From DASVBE01 sp036375995 (GTDB lineage Bacteria; Actinomycetota; Actinomycetes; Streptosporangiales; Streptosporangiaceae), in assembly GCA_036375995.1 (NCBI GenBank), contig DASVBE010000057.1, positions 1 through 8,258 on the forward strand: a DNA stretch of 8,258 nucleotides, given 5' to 3'. Shown in pieces: positions 1 through 5,727 of the stretch. The notes beneath the pieces are model-generated. The model had not been told where the DNA came from and ran no database searches. It was given only the letters and a program-made list of their open reading frames with translations. The translations under genes were made by a program, and so were the position numbers. Position 1 is the stretch's first letter. The number at the start of each line of letters is the position of its first letter.

Positions 1-146
1 CGTTCGCGATCACGTCCCCGCACCAGCTCACCGCCGTCGTCCCGCCCGCCGCCACGACCGGGCCCATCACCCTGTCCGGCCCCACGCCTCTCACCACCTA
101 CCAGCTCTTCACCGTCACCCCACCCGGCGAAGCCACCGGCAGCTAG
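1..146 (+). CDS. IPT/TIG-domain protein, C-terminal fragment
   Basis: Reading from base 3 gives 47 codons and a TAG stop at 144-146; the gene begins left of the window. The translation has the pattern of the end of an IPT/TIG immunoglobulin-like domain: a 'hQLTAVVPPAATTGPITL' stretch, then a strand ending in 'FTVTP', then a short Gly/Ser tail. Such domains usually occur as repeats in secreted or surface proteins of actinobacteria and serve as structural or binding modules; the function of the whole protein cannot be told from this piece. The other two + frames are also open but give Arg/Pro/His-rich sequence typical of GC-rich shadow frames. The stop overlaps the stop of the convergent gene on the opposite strand, the two sharing the palindrome CTAG. 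Confidence 0.7.
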   Translation, partial: FAITSPHQLTAVVPPAATTGPITLSGPTPLTTYQLFTVTPPGEATGS

Positions 147-787
147 CGCGGGGCGTCGTACTCCCGGACCCGGTCCATCACCTCATCGGTGGCCTTCGGC
201 CGGGCGCCGCAGTCGAATGGCGGCTGCGGGTCGTACTCGATCAGGAGCTGCGCCGCCTGGGCCGCGGTCCGGTCAGCGAGCAGTTCGGCCAGCCGCAGCG
301 CCATGTCGATTCCGGCGGACACGCCCGCTGCGGTGATGATCCGGCGGTCGAGGTGCTCGACCACCCGCTCGGGTGTGGGAGTGGCCCCGCAGGCGGCGAG
401 ATCGGCGTAGCGGGCCCAGTGCGTGGTCGCGGTTAGGCCGTCGAGCAGTCCCGCCGCGCCGAGCACAAGAGAGCCGGTGCAGACCGAGGTGGTGTAGATG
501 GTGCTGGCGTGCGCGCCCCGCACCCAGTCCAGGACCCGTGCGTCGGATTGCAGCGGGCGCGTGTCGCCGCCGGGGAAGATGATCACGTCGGGGCCCGGCA
601 GGTCCTCGAACCTGCCGTCGACGACCAGGCCGAGCATGCCGTTGCCGGCGCGCACCTCGCCCCTGGCGTGACCGACGAAGGTGATGTCGAAGGCCGGGAT
701 CTGAGCCAGCACTTCGTAGGGGCCGATCGCGTCCAGGGCGGTGAACCGCGGGAACAGCGGGATGGCGATGCGCAGCCGGCGCGTCAT
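143..787 (-). CDS. DJ-1/PfpI family enzyme, isonitrile hydratase-like
   Basis: A 214-residue single-domain DJ-1/PfpI protein, close to the usual length of isonitrile hydratases (about 220-230 aa), which convert isonitriles to N-formamides. Visible features are 'LDAIGPYEVL' with Asp19, 'FPGG' at 71-74, the nucleophile elbow 'VCTGSLVLGAAGLLDG' with Cys103 followed by Thr104, 'TTHW' at 121-124, and 'EYDPQPPFDCG' at 184-194, a C-terminal motif typical of the isonitrile-hydratase group. The Asp/Cys/Thr set matches the catalytic residues known in Pseudomonas isocyanide hydratase (Asp17, Cys101, Thr102) with a constant offset of two. The ATG overlaps the stop of the upstream regulator gene (ATGA) and has a GAGGAG ribosome-binding site 7 nt upstream, so the pair is probably translationally coupled. 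The substrate is inferred; other DJ-1 activities such as glyoxalase or chaperone remain possible. Confidence 0.85.
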   Translation of the reverse strand: MTRRLRIAIPLFPRFTALDAIGPYEVLAQIPAFDITFVGHARGEVRAGNGMLGLVVDGRFEDLPGPDVIIFPGGDTRPLQSDARVLDWVRGAHASTIYTTSVCTGSLVLGAAGLLDGLTATTHWARYADLAACGATPTPERVVEHLDRRIITAAGVSAGIDMALRLAELLADRTAAQAAQLLIEYDPQPPFDCGARPKATDEVMDRVREYDAPR

Positions 788-1788
788 GCGGATGCTCCTC
801 GGTCAGGGTTTGCCGTGCGGAAGCGCCTCCGGTAGGCGTCGGGGCTGACCCCCAGGTGGCGGTGGAATACGCGCCGCAAGGACTCGGCGCTACCGAGCCC
901 GCAGCGTTCGGCCACCACTTCCAGTGTGTCGTCGGCCGCCTCCAGGTCGGCGCGCGCTGCGTCCAGCCGGACCCGCTCGACGAACCGTCCCGGGCTCTGG
1001 CCAACCTCGGCGGTGAACACACGGGTGAAGTGGCGCACGCTCATGGACGCCGCATCGGCAAGCGCGGGCAGCCGGTGGTCACCGCCGGGCGCAGACTCGA
1101 CGCGGTCCTGGACAGCCCGGACGGTCGAGCGCACAGCCCTGGGCGCCCAGGCCGGCGCGGCGAACTGGATCTGGCCGCCCGGCCGGTGCAGGAACATCAC
1201 CATCGACCGGGCCAGTATCTGGGCGACGCCCGCGCCCAGGTCGTCGGCGACCATCGCGAGCGCCAGGTCGATTCCGGCGGTGACCCCGGCGCTGGTCCAG
1301 ACCTGGCCATCGCGGATGTAGAGCGGGCCGGGATCCACTTCCAGGGCCGGGTATTCAGACTGCAGCTCGGCCGCCGCGGCCCAGTGCGTGGTCACCCGGC
1401 GGCCGTCGAGCAGCCCCGCGGCAGCAGCGATGAAGGCGCCCGTGCACACCGCCGCGACCCGCCGGCACCTGCTGGCGGCGGCCCGGACGAAGGCGATCAG
1501 GTCTGGGTCGGCGCTGGCCGCCTTGGAGCCGGTACCGCCCGGCAGCACCAGGGTGTCGATCCATTCGCCGGGGCCGGGCAGCGGCACGGAGCCGAGTTCC
1601 AGGCCGCTCTCGGTGCGGACCAGGCCGCCATGTGCCGATGCCACCCGTACCCGGTATCCCGCGCGCCTGCCCAGCGATTCGGCCGCCTCCCCCGCGCTGG
1701 CGAACACCTCGTACGGCCCGGCGACGTCGATCGACTGCACGCCGTCGAAGGCGACGAAGACCACCGGCAGCTCGCTCACGGATCCCAC
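784..1788 (-). CDS. GlxA-family transcriptional regulator (DJ-1/PfpI + AraC HTH)
   Basis: A 334-residue two-domain regulator. Residues about 9-195 form a DJ-1/PfpI (class I glutamine amidotransferase-like) domain with 'FDGVQSIDVAGPYEVF' (Asp21), 'LPGG' 82-85 and 'VCTGAFIAAAAGLLDG' (Cys115, Thr116). Residues about 220-323 form an AraC/XylS DNA-binding domain with two helix-turn-helix units (about 240-263 and 289-312) and the family ending 'LGVSPDAYRRRF'. Such proteins are cytoplasmic regulators, usually activators of adjacent genes. Here the stop overlaps the start of a DJ-1 enzyme gene, its likely target. The GTG at 1788 gives the longest form; a second GTG at 1779 (giving VSELPVV) is equally plausible, since a TTGACG / GACAGT promoter-like pair lies just upstream of it. 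Neither start has a good Shine-Dalgarno. The effector is unknown. Confidence 0.9.
   Translation of the reverse strand: MGSVSELPVVFVAFDGVQSIDVAGPYEVFASAGEAAESLGRRAGYRVRVASAHGGLVRTESGLELGSVPLPGPGEWIDTLVLPGGTGSKAASADPDLIAFVRAAASRCRRVAAVCTGAFIAAAAGLLDGRRVTTHWAAAAELQSEYPALEVDPGPLYIRDGQVWTSAGVTAGIDLALAMVADDLGAGVAQILARSMVMFLHRPGGQIQFAAPAWAPRAVRSTVRAVQDRVESAPGGDHRLPALADAASMSVRHFTRVFTAEVGQSPGRFVERVRLDAARADLEAADDTLEVVAERCGLGSAESLRRVFHRHLGVSPDAYRRRFRTANPDRGASA
795..800 (-). promoter_or_regulatory. Ribosome-binding site GAGGAG of the DJ-1 enzyme
   Basis: On the minus strand GAGGAG stands 7 nt before the ATG at 787. It lies inside the last codons of the GlxA-type regulator gene. Together with the ATGA overlap it fixes the enzyme start and supports translational coupling within one transcript. 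Confidence 0.75.
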
Positions 1789-1816
1789 TGTCGCTGCGGC
1801 TCATCGATGGCGTCAA
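1787..1816 (-). promoter_or_regulatory. Possible promoter of the GlxA-type regulator
   Basis: On the minus strand TTGACG (1816-1811) is followed after 18 nt by GACAGT (1792-1787), which keeps the A at position 2 and the T at position 6 of an actinobacterial -10 box. Seven nt later comes the GTG at 1779. If this is the promoter, transcription would begin at or near that GTG and the longer start at 1788 would lie inside the -10 box and be unusable. The -10 match is imperfect, so this is tentative. The rest of the 111-bp divergent region (1789-1899) holds the promoter of the rightward genes and no gene. Confidence 0.35.
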
Positions 1817-1866
1817 CGACACGTTCCCCACATATTCGGCCACGATCCTGACCTGGTAATTCACTT

Positions 1867-1893
1867 TTGACCCGCGGCTCAGCCGGTTAGAGT
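1867..1893 (+). promoter_or_regulatory. Promoter of the phosphotransferase-xthA operon, probably leaderless
   Basis: A -10-like hexamer TAGAGT (1888-1893, pattern TAnnnT) stands exactly 6 nt before the GTG start at 1900, with only cytosines between and no Shine-Dalgarno. A -35-like TTGACC (1867-1872) lies 15 nt upstream of it, a rather short spacing; TTTTGA at 1865-1870 would give 17 nt. A transcription start about 7 nt after the box would coincide with the start codon, giving a leaderless mRNA as is common in actinobacteria. Confidence 0.6.
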
Positions 1894-1899
1894 CCCCCC

Positions 1900-2883
1900 G
1901 TGCAGGATGAGCCCGCTGGGGTGAGCGCTGAGGCGCTTGCGGCGCTGCTGCGGGAGCGGTGGGGGTTCCCGGTGACCGGTCTGCGGTACGCGCCGGTGGG
2001 GTTCGGGGACTACCACTGGACCGCGGACGGACGGGACGGGGAGCGGTGGTTCATCACCGTGAAGGACCCGGACGAGCACGACCATGATCCGGGCGGGAGC
2101 GCCGCCATCGCGGAGGACCTGGTCGCCACGATGACCGCCGCCGCCCGGCTGGCCGCGGCCGGGCTCGAGTTCGTGGTCGCGCCGCTGCCCACGCTGGGCG
2201 GCACGCTGGTCGAGGGGCTCGCGCCGCACTACTGCGTGACCGCCTTCCCGCACATCGACGCGGAGCCTGCGGACTGGGGCGACGTGTACACCGCGCAGGA
2301 CCGGGCCGCGGTTATCGGCATGCTGGCGCGCCTGCACCAGCAGCCAGCCGACCCCGGCCTGCCGGTCCGGGCGGCGGCCGTGCCGTGGCGGGAGTTCCTT
2401 GACGGCGTGGCCGGCGGGGCGGCGCTCGACTGGGACGACGGCCCCTATGCGGCAGCGGCCCGCGACCTGGCCGAGGGGCACCGCCCGGCCCTGGGGCGGG
2501 GGCTGCGCCGCCTGGACGAACTCGTGGCCGCATTGACCGCGGAGGCCGCACCGCTGGTGATCACCCACGGCGAGCCGCACCCCGGCAACGTCCTGCGCGC
2601 CGGGCCGCAGCGGCTGCTCATCGACTGGGACACGGCCGGCCTGGCCTGGCCGGAGCGGGACCTCTGGTCGGTCACCACAGCGGGCACCGAGGACGCCGCC
2701 CGCTACGAGGCGGCCACCGGGCACCGGCCCGACCCCCGGGCCATCGAGATGTACGCCCTGCTCTGGGCTCTCTGGGAAATCGGGGAATTCCTGCGCCGCT
2801 TCAGCGGGCCGCACGAGGAAAGCCCCGATTCGGTCACGGCCTGGGAAGGCCTCATCGAGTCGTTCGGCGACCTGATGAGATAA
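1900..2883 (+). CDS. APH-fold phosphotransferase (aminoglycoside phosphotransferase family)
   Basis: A 327-residue protein of the APH/choline-kinase fold, expected to transfer phosphate from ATP to a hydroxyl of a small molecule in the cytoplasm. An N-lobe strand 'FITVKD' supplies a candidate ATP-binding Lys55. The catalytic loop is 'HGEPHPGN' (223-230) and the metal-binding segment is 'IDWDTA' (241-246), followed by 'PERDLW' (251-256), an arrangement also found in the spectinomycin phosphotransferase APH(9) branch. The usual catalytic Asp of HGDxH is Glu225 here, as in a group of actinobacterial APH-like proteins I recall. The substrate cannot be read from the sequence; antibiotic resistance is possible but not shown, and a metabolite kinase is as likely. 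The start is the GTG at 1900, 6 nt after a TAnnnT box. xthA follows after 5 nt, so the two are probably co-transcribed. Confidence 0.85.
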   Translation: MQDEPAGVSAEALAALLRERWGFPVTGLRYAPVGFGDYHWTADGRDGERWFITVKDPDEHDHDPGGSAAIAEDLVATMTAAARLAAAGLEFVVAPLPTLGGTLVEGLAPHYCVTAFPHIDAEPADWGDVYTAQDRAAVIGMLARLHQQPADPGLPVRAAAVPWREFLDGVAGGAALDWDDGPYAAAARDLAEGHRPALGRGLRRLDELVAALTAEAAPLVITHGEPHPGNVLRAGPQRLLIDWDTAGLAWPERDLWSVTTAGTEDAARYEAATGHRPDPRAIEMYALLWALWEIGEFLRRFSGPHEESPDSVTAWEGLIESFGDLMR

Positions 2884-2888
2884 CGGGT

Positions 2889-3674
2889 ATGCGGATCGCG
2901 ACGTGGAACGTGAACTCGGTGCTGGCCCGCCTGCCCCGGCTGACCGTCTGGCTGGAGGAGACCGCGCCCGACGTGGTCTGCCTGCAGGAGACCAAGGTCG
3001 GCGCGGACGCTTTCCCGTCCGACGAGGTCACCAGGCTCGGTTACGAGATCGCGGCGCACGGCGAGGGCCGGTGGAACGGGGTCGCCATCCTCTCGAAGGC
3101 CGGCCTCGCCGACGTCGAGCGCGGCCTGCCCGGCGACCCCGGCTTCCCCGGCCCGGACACCCTGGAAGCCAGGACGATCTCCGCGACCTGCGGGCCGGTG
3201 CGCGTCCGCTCGGTCTACGTGCCCAACGGCCGCACCCCCGAGGACCCGCATTACCAGTACAAGCTCCGCTGGCTGGCCGCGCTGCGGGACGCGGTCGCCG
3301 CGGACGCCGCCGGCGCTGCGCCCTTCGCGCTGATGGGCGACTTCAACGTGGCCCCGGCCGACGACGACGTGTGGGACATCGCCGCCTTCCAGGGCTCCAC
3401 GCACGTGACGCCGGCCGAGCGGGCCGCGCTCGCCGAACTGCGCGCGGCCGGGCTGACCGACATCGTGCCGCGGATCGAGAAGGGCCCGCACCCGTTCACC
3501 TACTGGGATTACCGGGCCGGCTCCTTCCACAAGGGCATGGGCATGCGGATCGACCTGATGTACGCCAACCAGGCGTTCGCCGGGAAGGTGGCCGACGCGT
3601 GGGTGGACCGGGAGGCGCGCAAGGGCAAGGGCCCCAGCGACCACGCCCCGGTCGTGGCCGACCTCGACCTCTAG
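2889..3674 (+). CDS. xthA: Exodeoxyribonuclease III (AP endonuclease)
   Basis: A 261-residue endonuclease/exonuclease/phosphatase-fold enzyme of the ExoIII family, which cleaves DNA 5' to abasic sites and removes 3' blocking groups in base excision repair. The length and motif order match the family: 'WNVNS' (Asn7), 'QETK' (Glu34), 'YVPNG' (Tyr110), 'GDFN' (Asp151, Asn153), 'RIDLMYA' (Asp222) and the terminal 'SDHAPV' (Asp251-His252). All metal-binding and catalytic positions expected for an active enzyme are present. The ATG lies 5 nt after the phosphotransferase stop with only weak Shine-Dalgarno-like purines (GAGA) upstream, so translation may depend on coupling to the preceding gene. It ends 47 bp from the stop of the convergent lysA gene. 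Confidence 0.93.
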   Translation: MRIATWNVNSVLARLPRLTVWLEETAPDVVCLQETKVGADAFPSDEVTRLGYEIAAHGEGRWNGVAILSKAGLADVERGLPGDPGFPGPDTLEARTISATCGPVRVRSVYVPNGRTPEDPHYQYKLRWLAALRDAVAADAAGAAPFALMGDFNVAPADDDVWDIAAFQGSTHVTPAERAALAELRAAGLTDIVPRIEKGPHPFTYWDYRAGSFHKGMGMRIDLMYANQAFAGKVADAWVDREARKGKGPSDHAPVVADLDL

Positions 3675-3683
3675 CCCGGCCGG

Positions 3684-3697
3684 CCGGCTCGCGCCGG
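3684..3697. terminator. Weak hairpin between convergent xthA and lysA
   Basis: In the 47-bp gap between the two convergent stops, CCGGC (3684-3688) and GCCGG (3693-3697) can pair around a TCGC loop within a CCGGCCGGCCGGC-like run. There is no T-tract on either side. The position suits a bidirectional terminator, but short GC stems are common in DNA of this composition. Confidence 0.25.
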
Positions 3698-3721
3698 ATC
3701 GCGCCGCTCACCGGCCAGCGG

Positions 3722-5149
3722 TCAGGACACGTCCAGCGCGAGAATGTCGTCCTCGGTCTCGCGGCGCAGCAGCACCTTCGCCGCCCCGTCCCGGACCGCG
3801 ATCACCGGCGGCCGCGGCACGTGGTTGTACTGGCTGGCCATGCTCCGGCAGTACGCCCCGGTGCCCGGCACCGCGAGCAGATCCCCGGCCGCCACGTCCG
3901 AGGGCAGGAACTCGTCCTTCACGATCACGTCGCCGCTCTCGCAGTGCTTGCCCACCACCCGGGCCAGCACCGGCGGCGCGCCCGACGCCCGTGAGGCCAC
4001 CGTGCACGAGTAGTCCGCGTCGTACAGCGCCGTGCGGATGTTGTCGCTCATCCCGCCGTCGACCGCGACGTACCGGCGGGACGTGCCGTGATCCAGCTCG
4101 ACGTCCTTGATCGTCCCCGCGGTGTACAGGGTGAACCCGGCCGGCCCGGCGATCGCCCGCCCCGGCTCGACCGACACCCGCGGCACCGCCACACCCAGGA
4201 ACTGGCATTCCCGCACCACGATCTCGGCCAGCGAGGCGGCCATGCCCTTGGCCGGCAGCGGGTCGTGGTCGCTGGTGTAGGCGATGCCGAACCCGCCGCC
4301 CAGGTCGACCTCGGGCAGCTCGATCCCGTGCTGCCGGGCCACCTCGGCGTGCAGGCCGAGCAGCCGCCGGGTCGCGACCTCGAACCCGCCGGTGTCGAAG
4401 ATCTGCGACCCGATGTGCGCGTGCAGCCCGCGCAGCTCCAGCTCGGGCCGGGCCAGCACCCGGCGCACCGCCTCGGCGGCCGCCCCGCCCTGCAGGGACA
4501 GGCCGAACTTCTGGTCCTCGTGCGCGGTCGACATGTACTCGTGGGTGTGCGCCTCCACCCCCACGGTCACCCGCAGCAGCACCGGCATCCGGGTCCCGTG
4601 CCGGGCGGCAGCATCCGCGACCCGGCCGATCTCGGCCAGCGAGTCGATCACGATCCGGCCGATCCCGGCCGCGACAGCCCGGTCGATCTCGGCGTCGGAC
4701 TTGTTGTTGCCGTGCAGTGTCATGTGCCGCGGCGGCATCCCGGCGCGCAGCCCGACGGCCAGCTCCCCGCCCGAGCAGGTGTCCAGGCGCACCCCGTCGG
4801 CATGCAGCCACCGGGCCACCGCGGTGCACAGGAACGCCTTCCCCGCGTAGTACACGTCGGCGCCACCCAGGGGACCGAACGCTTCGCTGAACGCATCGCG
4901 GAAAGCAGAAGCACGAGATCGAAAGTCTGCTTCATCTATTACGAAGGCCGGGGTGCCGAACTCGGCCGCCAGATCGCGGACATCGACGCCGCCGGCCACC
5001 AGGGAGCCCGCCGCGGAGCGGTGCACGGTGCTCGACCAGAGCTCGGGAAGCAGCTCGTTGACGTCATCCGGGGGACGCAGCCAGGCCGGGACGGTCGCCG
5101 TGCTGCCGTACCCGGGGGCGTGCAGCGCCCCGGCCTCATGCGCGGACAT
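3722..5149 (-). CDS. lysA: Diaminopimelate decarboxylase
   Basis: A 475-residue PLP-dependent fold-III decarboxylase that converts meso-diaminopimelate to L-lysine and CO2, the last step of lysine synthesis. Features: 'YYAGKAF' with the PLP lysine Lys104; 'HGNNKS' 146-151; 'HTHEYMSTAHEDQKFG' 201-216; 'HIGSQIFD' with His245; 'GGGFG' 284-288; 'EPGR' 328-331; 'GGMSDNIR' 365-372; 'GKHCESGD' with Cys403, which in the dimer reaches the partner's active site; 'GAYCRSMASQYN' with Tyr433. It closely resembles actinobacterial LysA. The ATG at 5149 has no Shine-Dalgarno but lies 6 nt after a TAGTCT box that begins on the maoC stop codon, suggesting a leaderless transcript besides possible read-through from maoC. 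Codons 70-82 have strikingly AT-rich third positions. The argS-hom-thrC-thrB neighbours common around actinobacterial lysA are absent. Confidence 0.96.
   Translation of the reverse strand: MSAHEAGALHAPGYGSTATVPAWLRPPDDVNELLPELWSSTVHRSAAGSLVAGGVDVRDLAAEFGTPAFVIDEADFRSRASAFRDAFSEAFGPLGGADVYYAGKAFLCTAVARWLHADGVRLDTCSGGELAVGLRAGMPPRHMTLHGNNKSDAEIDRAVAAGIGRIVIDSLAEIGRVADAAARHGTRMPVLLRVTVGVEAHTHEYMSTAHEDQKFGLSLQGGAAAEAVRRVLARPELELRGLHAHIGSQIFDTGGFEVATRRLLGLHAEVARQHGIELPEVDLGGGFGIAYTSDHDPLPAKGMAASLAEIVVRECQFLGVAVPRVSVEPGRAIAGPAGFTLYTAGTIKDVELDHGTSRRYVAVDGGMSDNIRTALYDADYSCTVASRASGAPPVLARVVGKHCESGDVIVKDEFLPSDVAAGDLLAVPGTGAYCRSMASQYNHVPRPPVIAVRDGAAKVLLRRETEDDILALDVS
4904..4942 (-). other. Island of AT-ending codons inside lysA
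   Basis: Codons 70-82 of lysA read GTA ATA GAT GAA GCA GAC TTT CGA TCT CGT GCT TCT GCT; all but one end in A or T and several (ATA, GTA, CGA, TCT) are normally rare in such genomes. Codons on both sides return to G/C endings. The protein sequence across it (VIDEADFRSRASA) fits the LysA family, so the frame is intact. A 6-bp inverted repeat lies inside (GAAGCA 4908-4913 and TGCTTC 4928-4933). No known site was recognised. Confidence 0.8.
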
Positions 5150-5155
5150 GGCGCC

Positions 5156-5161
5156 AGACTA
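5156..5161 (-). promoter_or_regulatory. -10-like box TAGTCT of lysA, overlapping the maoC stop
   Basis: On the minus strand TAGTCT (5161-5156) is followed by exactly 6 nt and the lysA ATG at 5149. The first three bases are the TAG stop of maoC. No Shine-Dalgarno is present and no convincing -35 is seen. The same TAnnnT-N6-start spacing occurs at two other genes in this window, which makes a leaderless promoter likely. Confidence 0.5.
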
Positions 5162-5716
5162 GCCGGGCCGCCGCCCGATCAGGTTCATCGCCAGCGCGGT
5201 CATGACCGTGGTATCCCGGCCGGCGATCAGCGCGCACTGAGTGCGGACCAGGCCCCGGTCGGGCTTGGAACGGGACGGCCGGGCCTCGGCGACCTCGGCC
5301 CGGATCCGCAGCAGGTCGCCCGGGCGCAGCGGCGCGGGCCAGCGCAGCTCGTCGATCCCCGGCGAGGCCAGGCTGGCGGCCCGGGTCAGGTAGTGATCGG
5401 CGTACAGCCGCATGAACAGCCCGGCGGTGTGCCAGCCGCTGGCGATCAGCCCGCCGAACGGCCCGGCCGCGGCCCAGTCCCGGTCGGCGTGCATCGGCTG
5501 CGGGTCGAACCGGCGGGCGAAGTCGAGGATCTCCGCCTCGGTGACGGTCAGGTAGCCGTACTCGTAGACCGCGCCGGGCTGGTAGTCCTCGAAGTACCGG
5601 TCGGTGATCGGGGCGGCGAAGTCGGCGCCGAGGGCCCGGGTCGGGCCGGCCGCGCTGTCCGGGTGCGTCATGGCAGCCAGCATGGCACCGGGCCGGAGCT
5701 CTGGCCGGCCGGCCAT
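5159..5716 (-). CDS. MaoC-family dehydratase (hotdog fold)
   Basis: A 185-residue single hotdog-domain protein of the MaoC/R-hydratase family, which hydrates enoyl-CoA-type thioesters in the cytoplasm. The hydratase motif is clear: 'RRFDPQPMHAD' with the catalytic pair Asp71 and His76, followed by 'GPFGGLIASGWHTAGLFMRL' (85-104), which shapes the substrate tunnel. 'RYFEDYQPGAVYEYG' near residues 40-54 is the usual first strand of the fold. Nothing shows the acyl-CoA substrate. The ATG at 5716 has GAGG 7 nt upstream and is preferred; ATGs at 5683 and 5671 would remove 11 or 15 poorly conserved residues but lack a ribosome-binding site. With the long start, the mRNA must begin inside the divergent monooxygenase gene. 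lysA follows after 9 nt, so some co-transcription is likely, though no shared pathway is evident. Confidence 0.87.
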   Translation of the reverse strand: MAGRPELRPGAMLAAMTHPDSAAGPTRALGADFAAPITDRYFEDYQPGAVYEYGYLTVTEAEILDFARRFDPQPMHADRDWAAAGPFGGLIASGWHTAGLFMRLYADHYLTRAASLASPGIDELRWPAPLRPGDLLRIRAEVAEARPSRSKPDRGLVRTQCALIAGRDTTVMTALAMNLIGRRPG

Positions 5717-5721
5717 AGCCT
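5716..5721 (+). promoter_or_regulatory. -10-like box TAGCCT of the LLM gene, probably leaderless
   Basis: TAGCCT (pattern TAnnnT) stands exactly 6 nt before the ATG at 5728, with the pyrimidine-rich TGCCTC between and no Shine-Dalgarno. No -35 is recognisable at 17-18 nt upstream, where the sequence is GC-rich. The box overlaps the first base of the divergent maoC start codon. Confidence 0.5.
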
Positions 5722-5723
5722 TG

Positions 5724-5727
5724 CCTC
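5724..5727 (-). promoter_or_regulatory. Ribosome-binding site GAGG of maoC
   Basis: On the minus strand GAGG (5727-5724) precedes the ATG at 5716 by 7 nt and is the only good Shine-Dalgarno among the three candidate maoC starts. It abuts the start codon of the divergent monooxygenase gene. Confidence 0.5.

Noticed and set aside
856..1851. 331-codon open frame on the + strand opposite the GlxA-type regulator
   Set aside because: Low-complexity antisense translation; the minus strand encodes a clear two-domain regulator over the same bases.
2703..3644. 313-codon open frame on the - strand opposite xthA
   Set aside because: Shadow of xthA, whose motifs are complete in the + frame; the antisense product shows no recognisable domain.
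5702..5714. GGCCGGCCGGCC run near the maoC/monooxygenase divergence, with a similar run at 3676-3688
   Set aside because: Short CCGG runs are expected at this GC content; the two copies do not share flanks.
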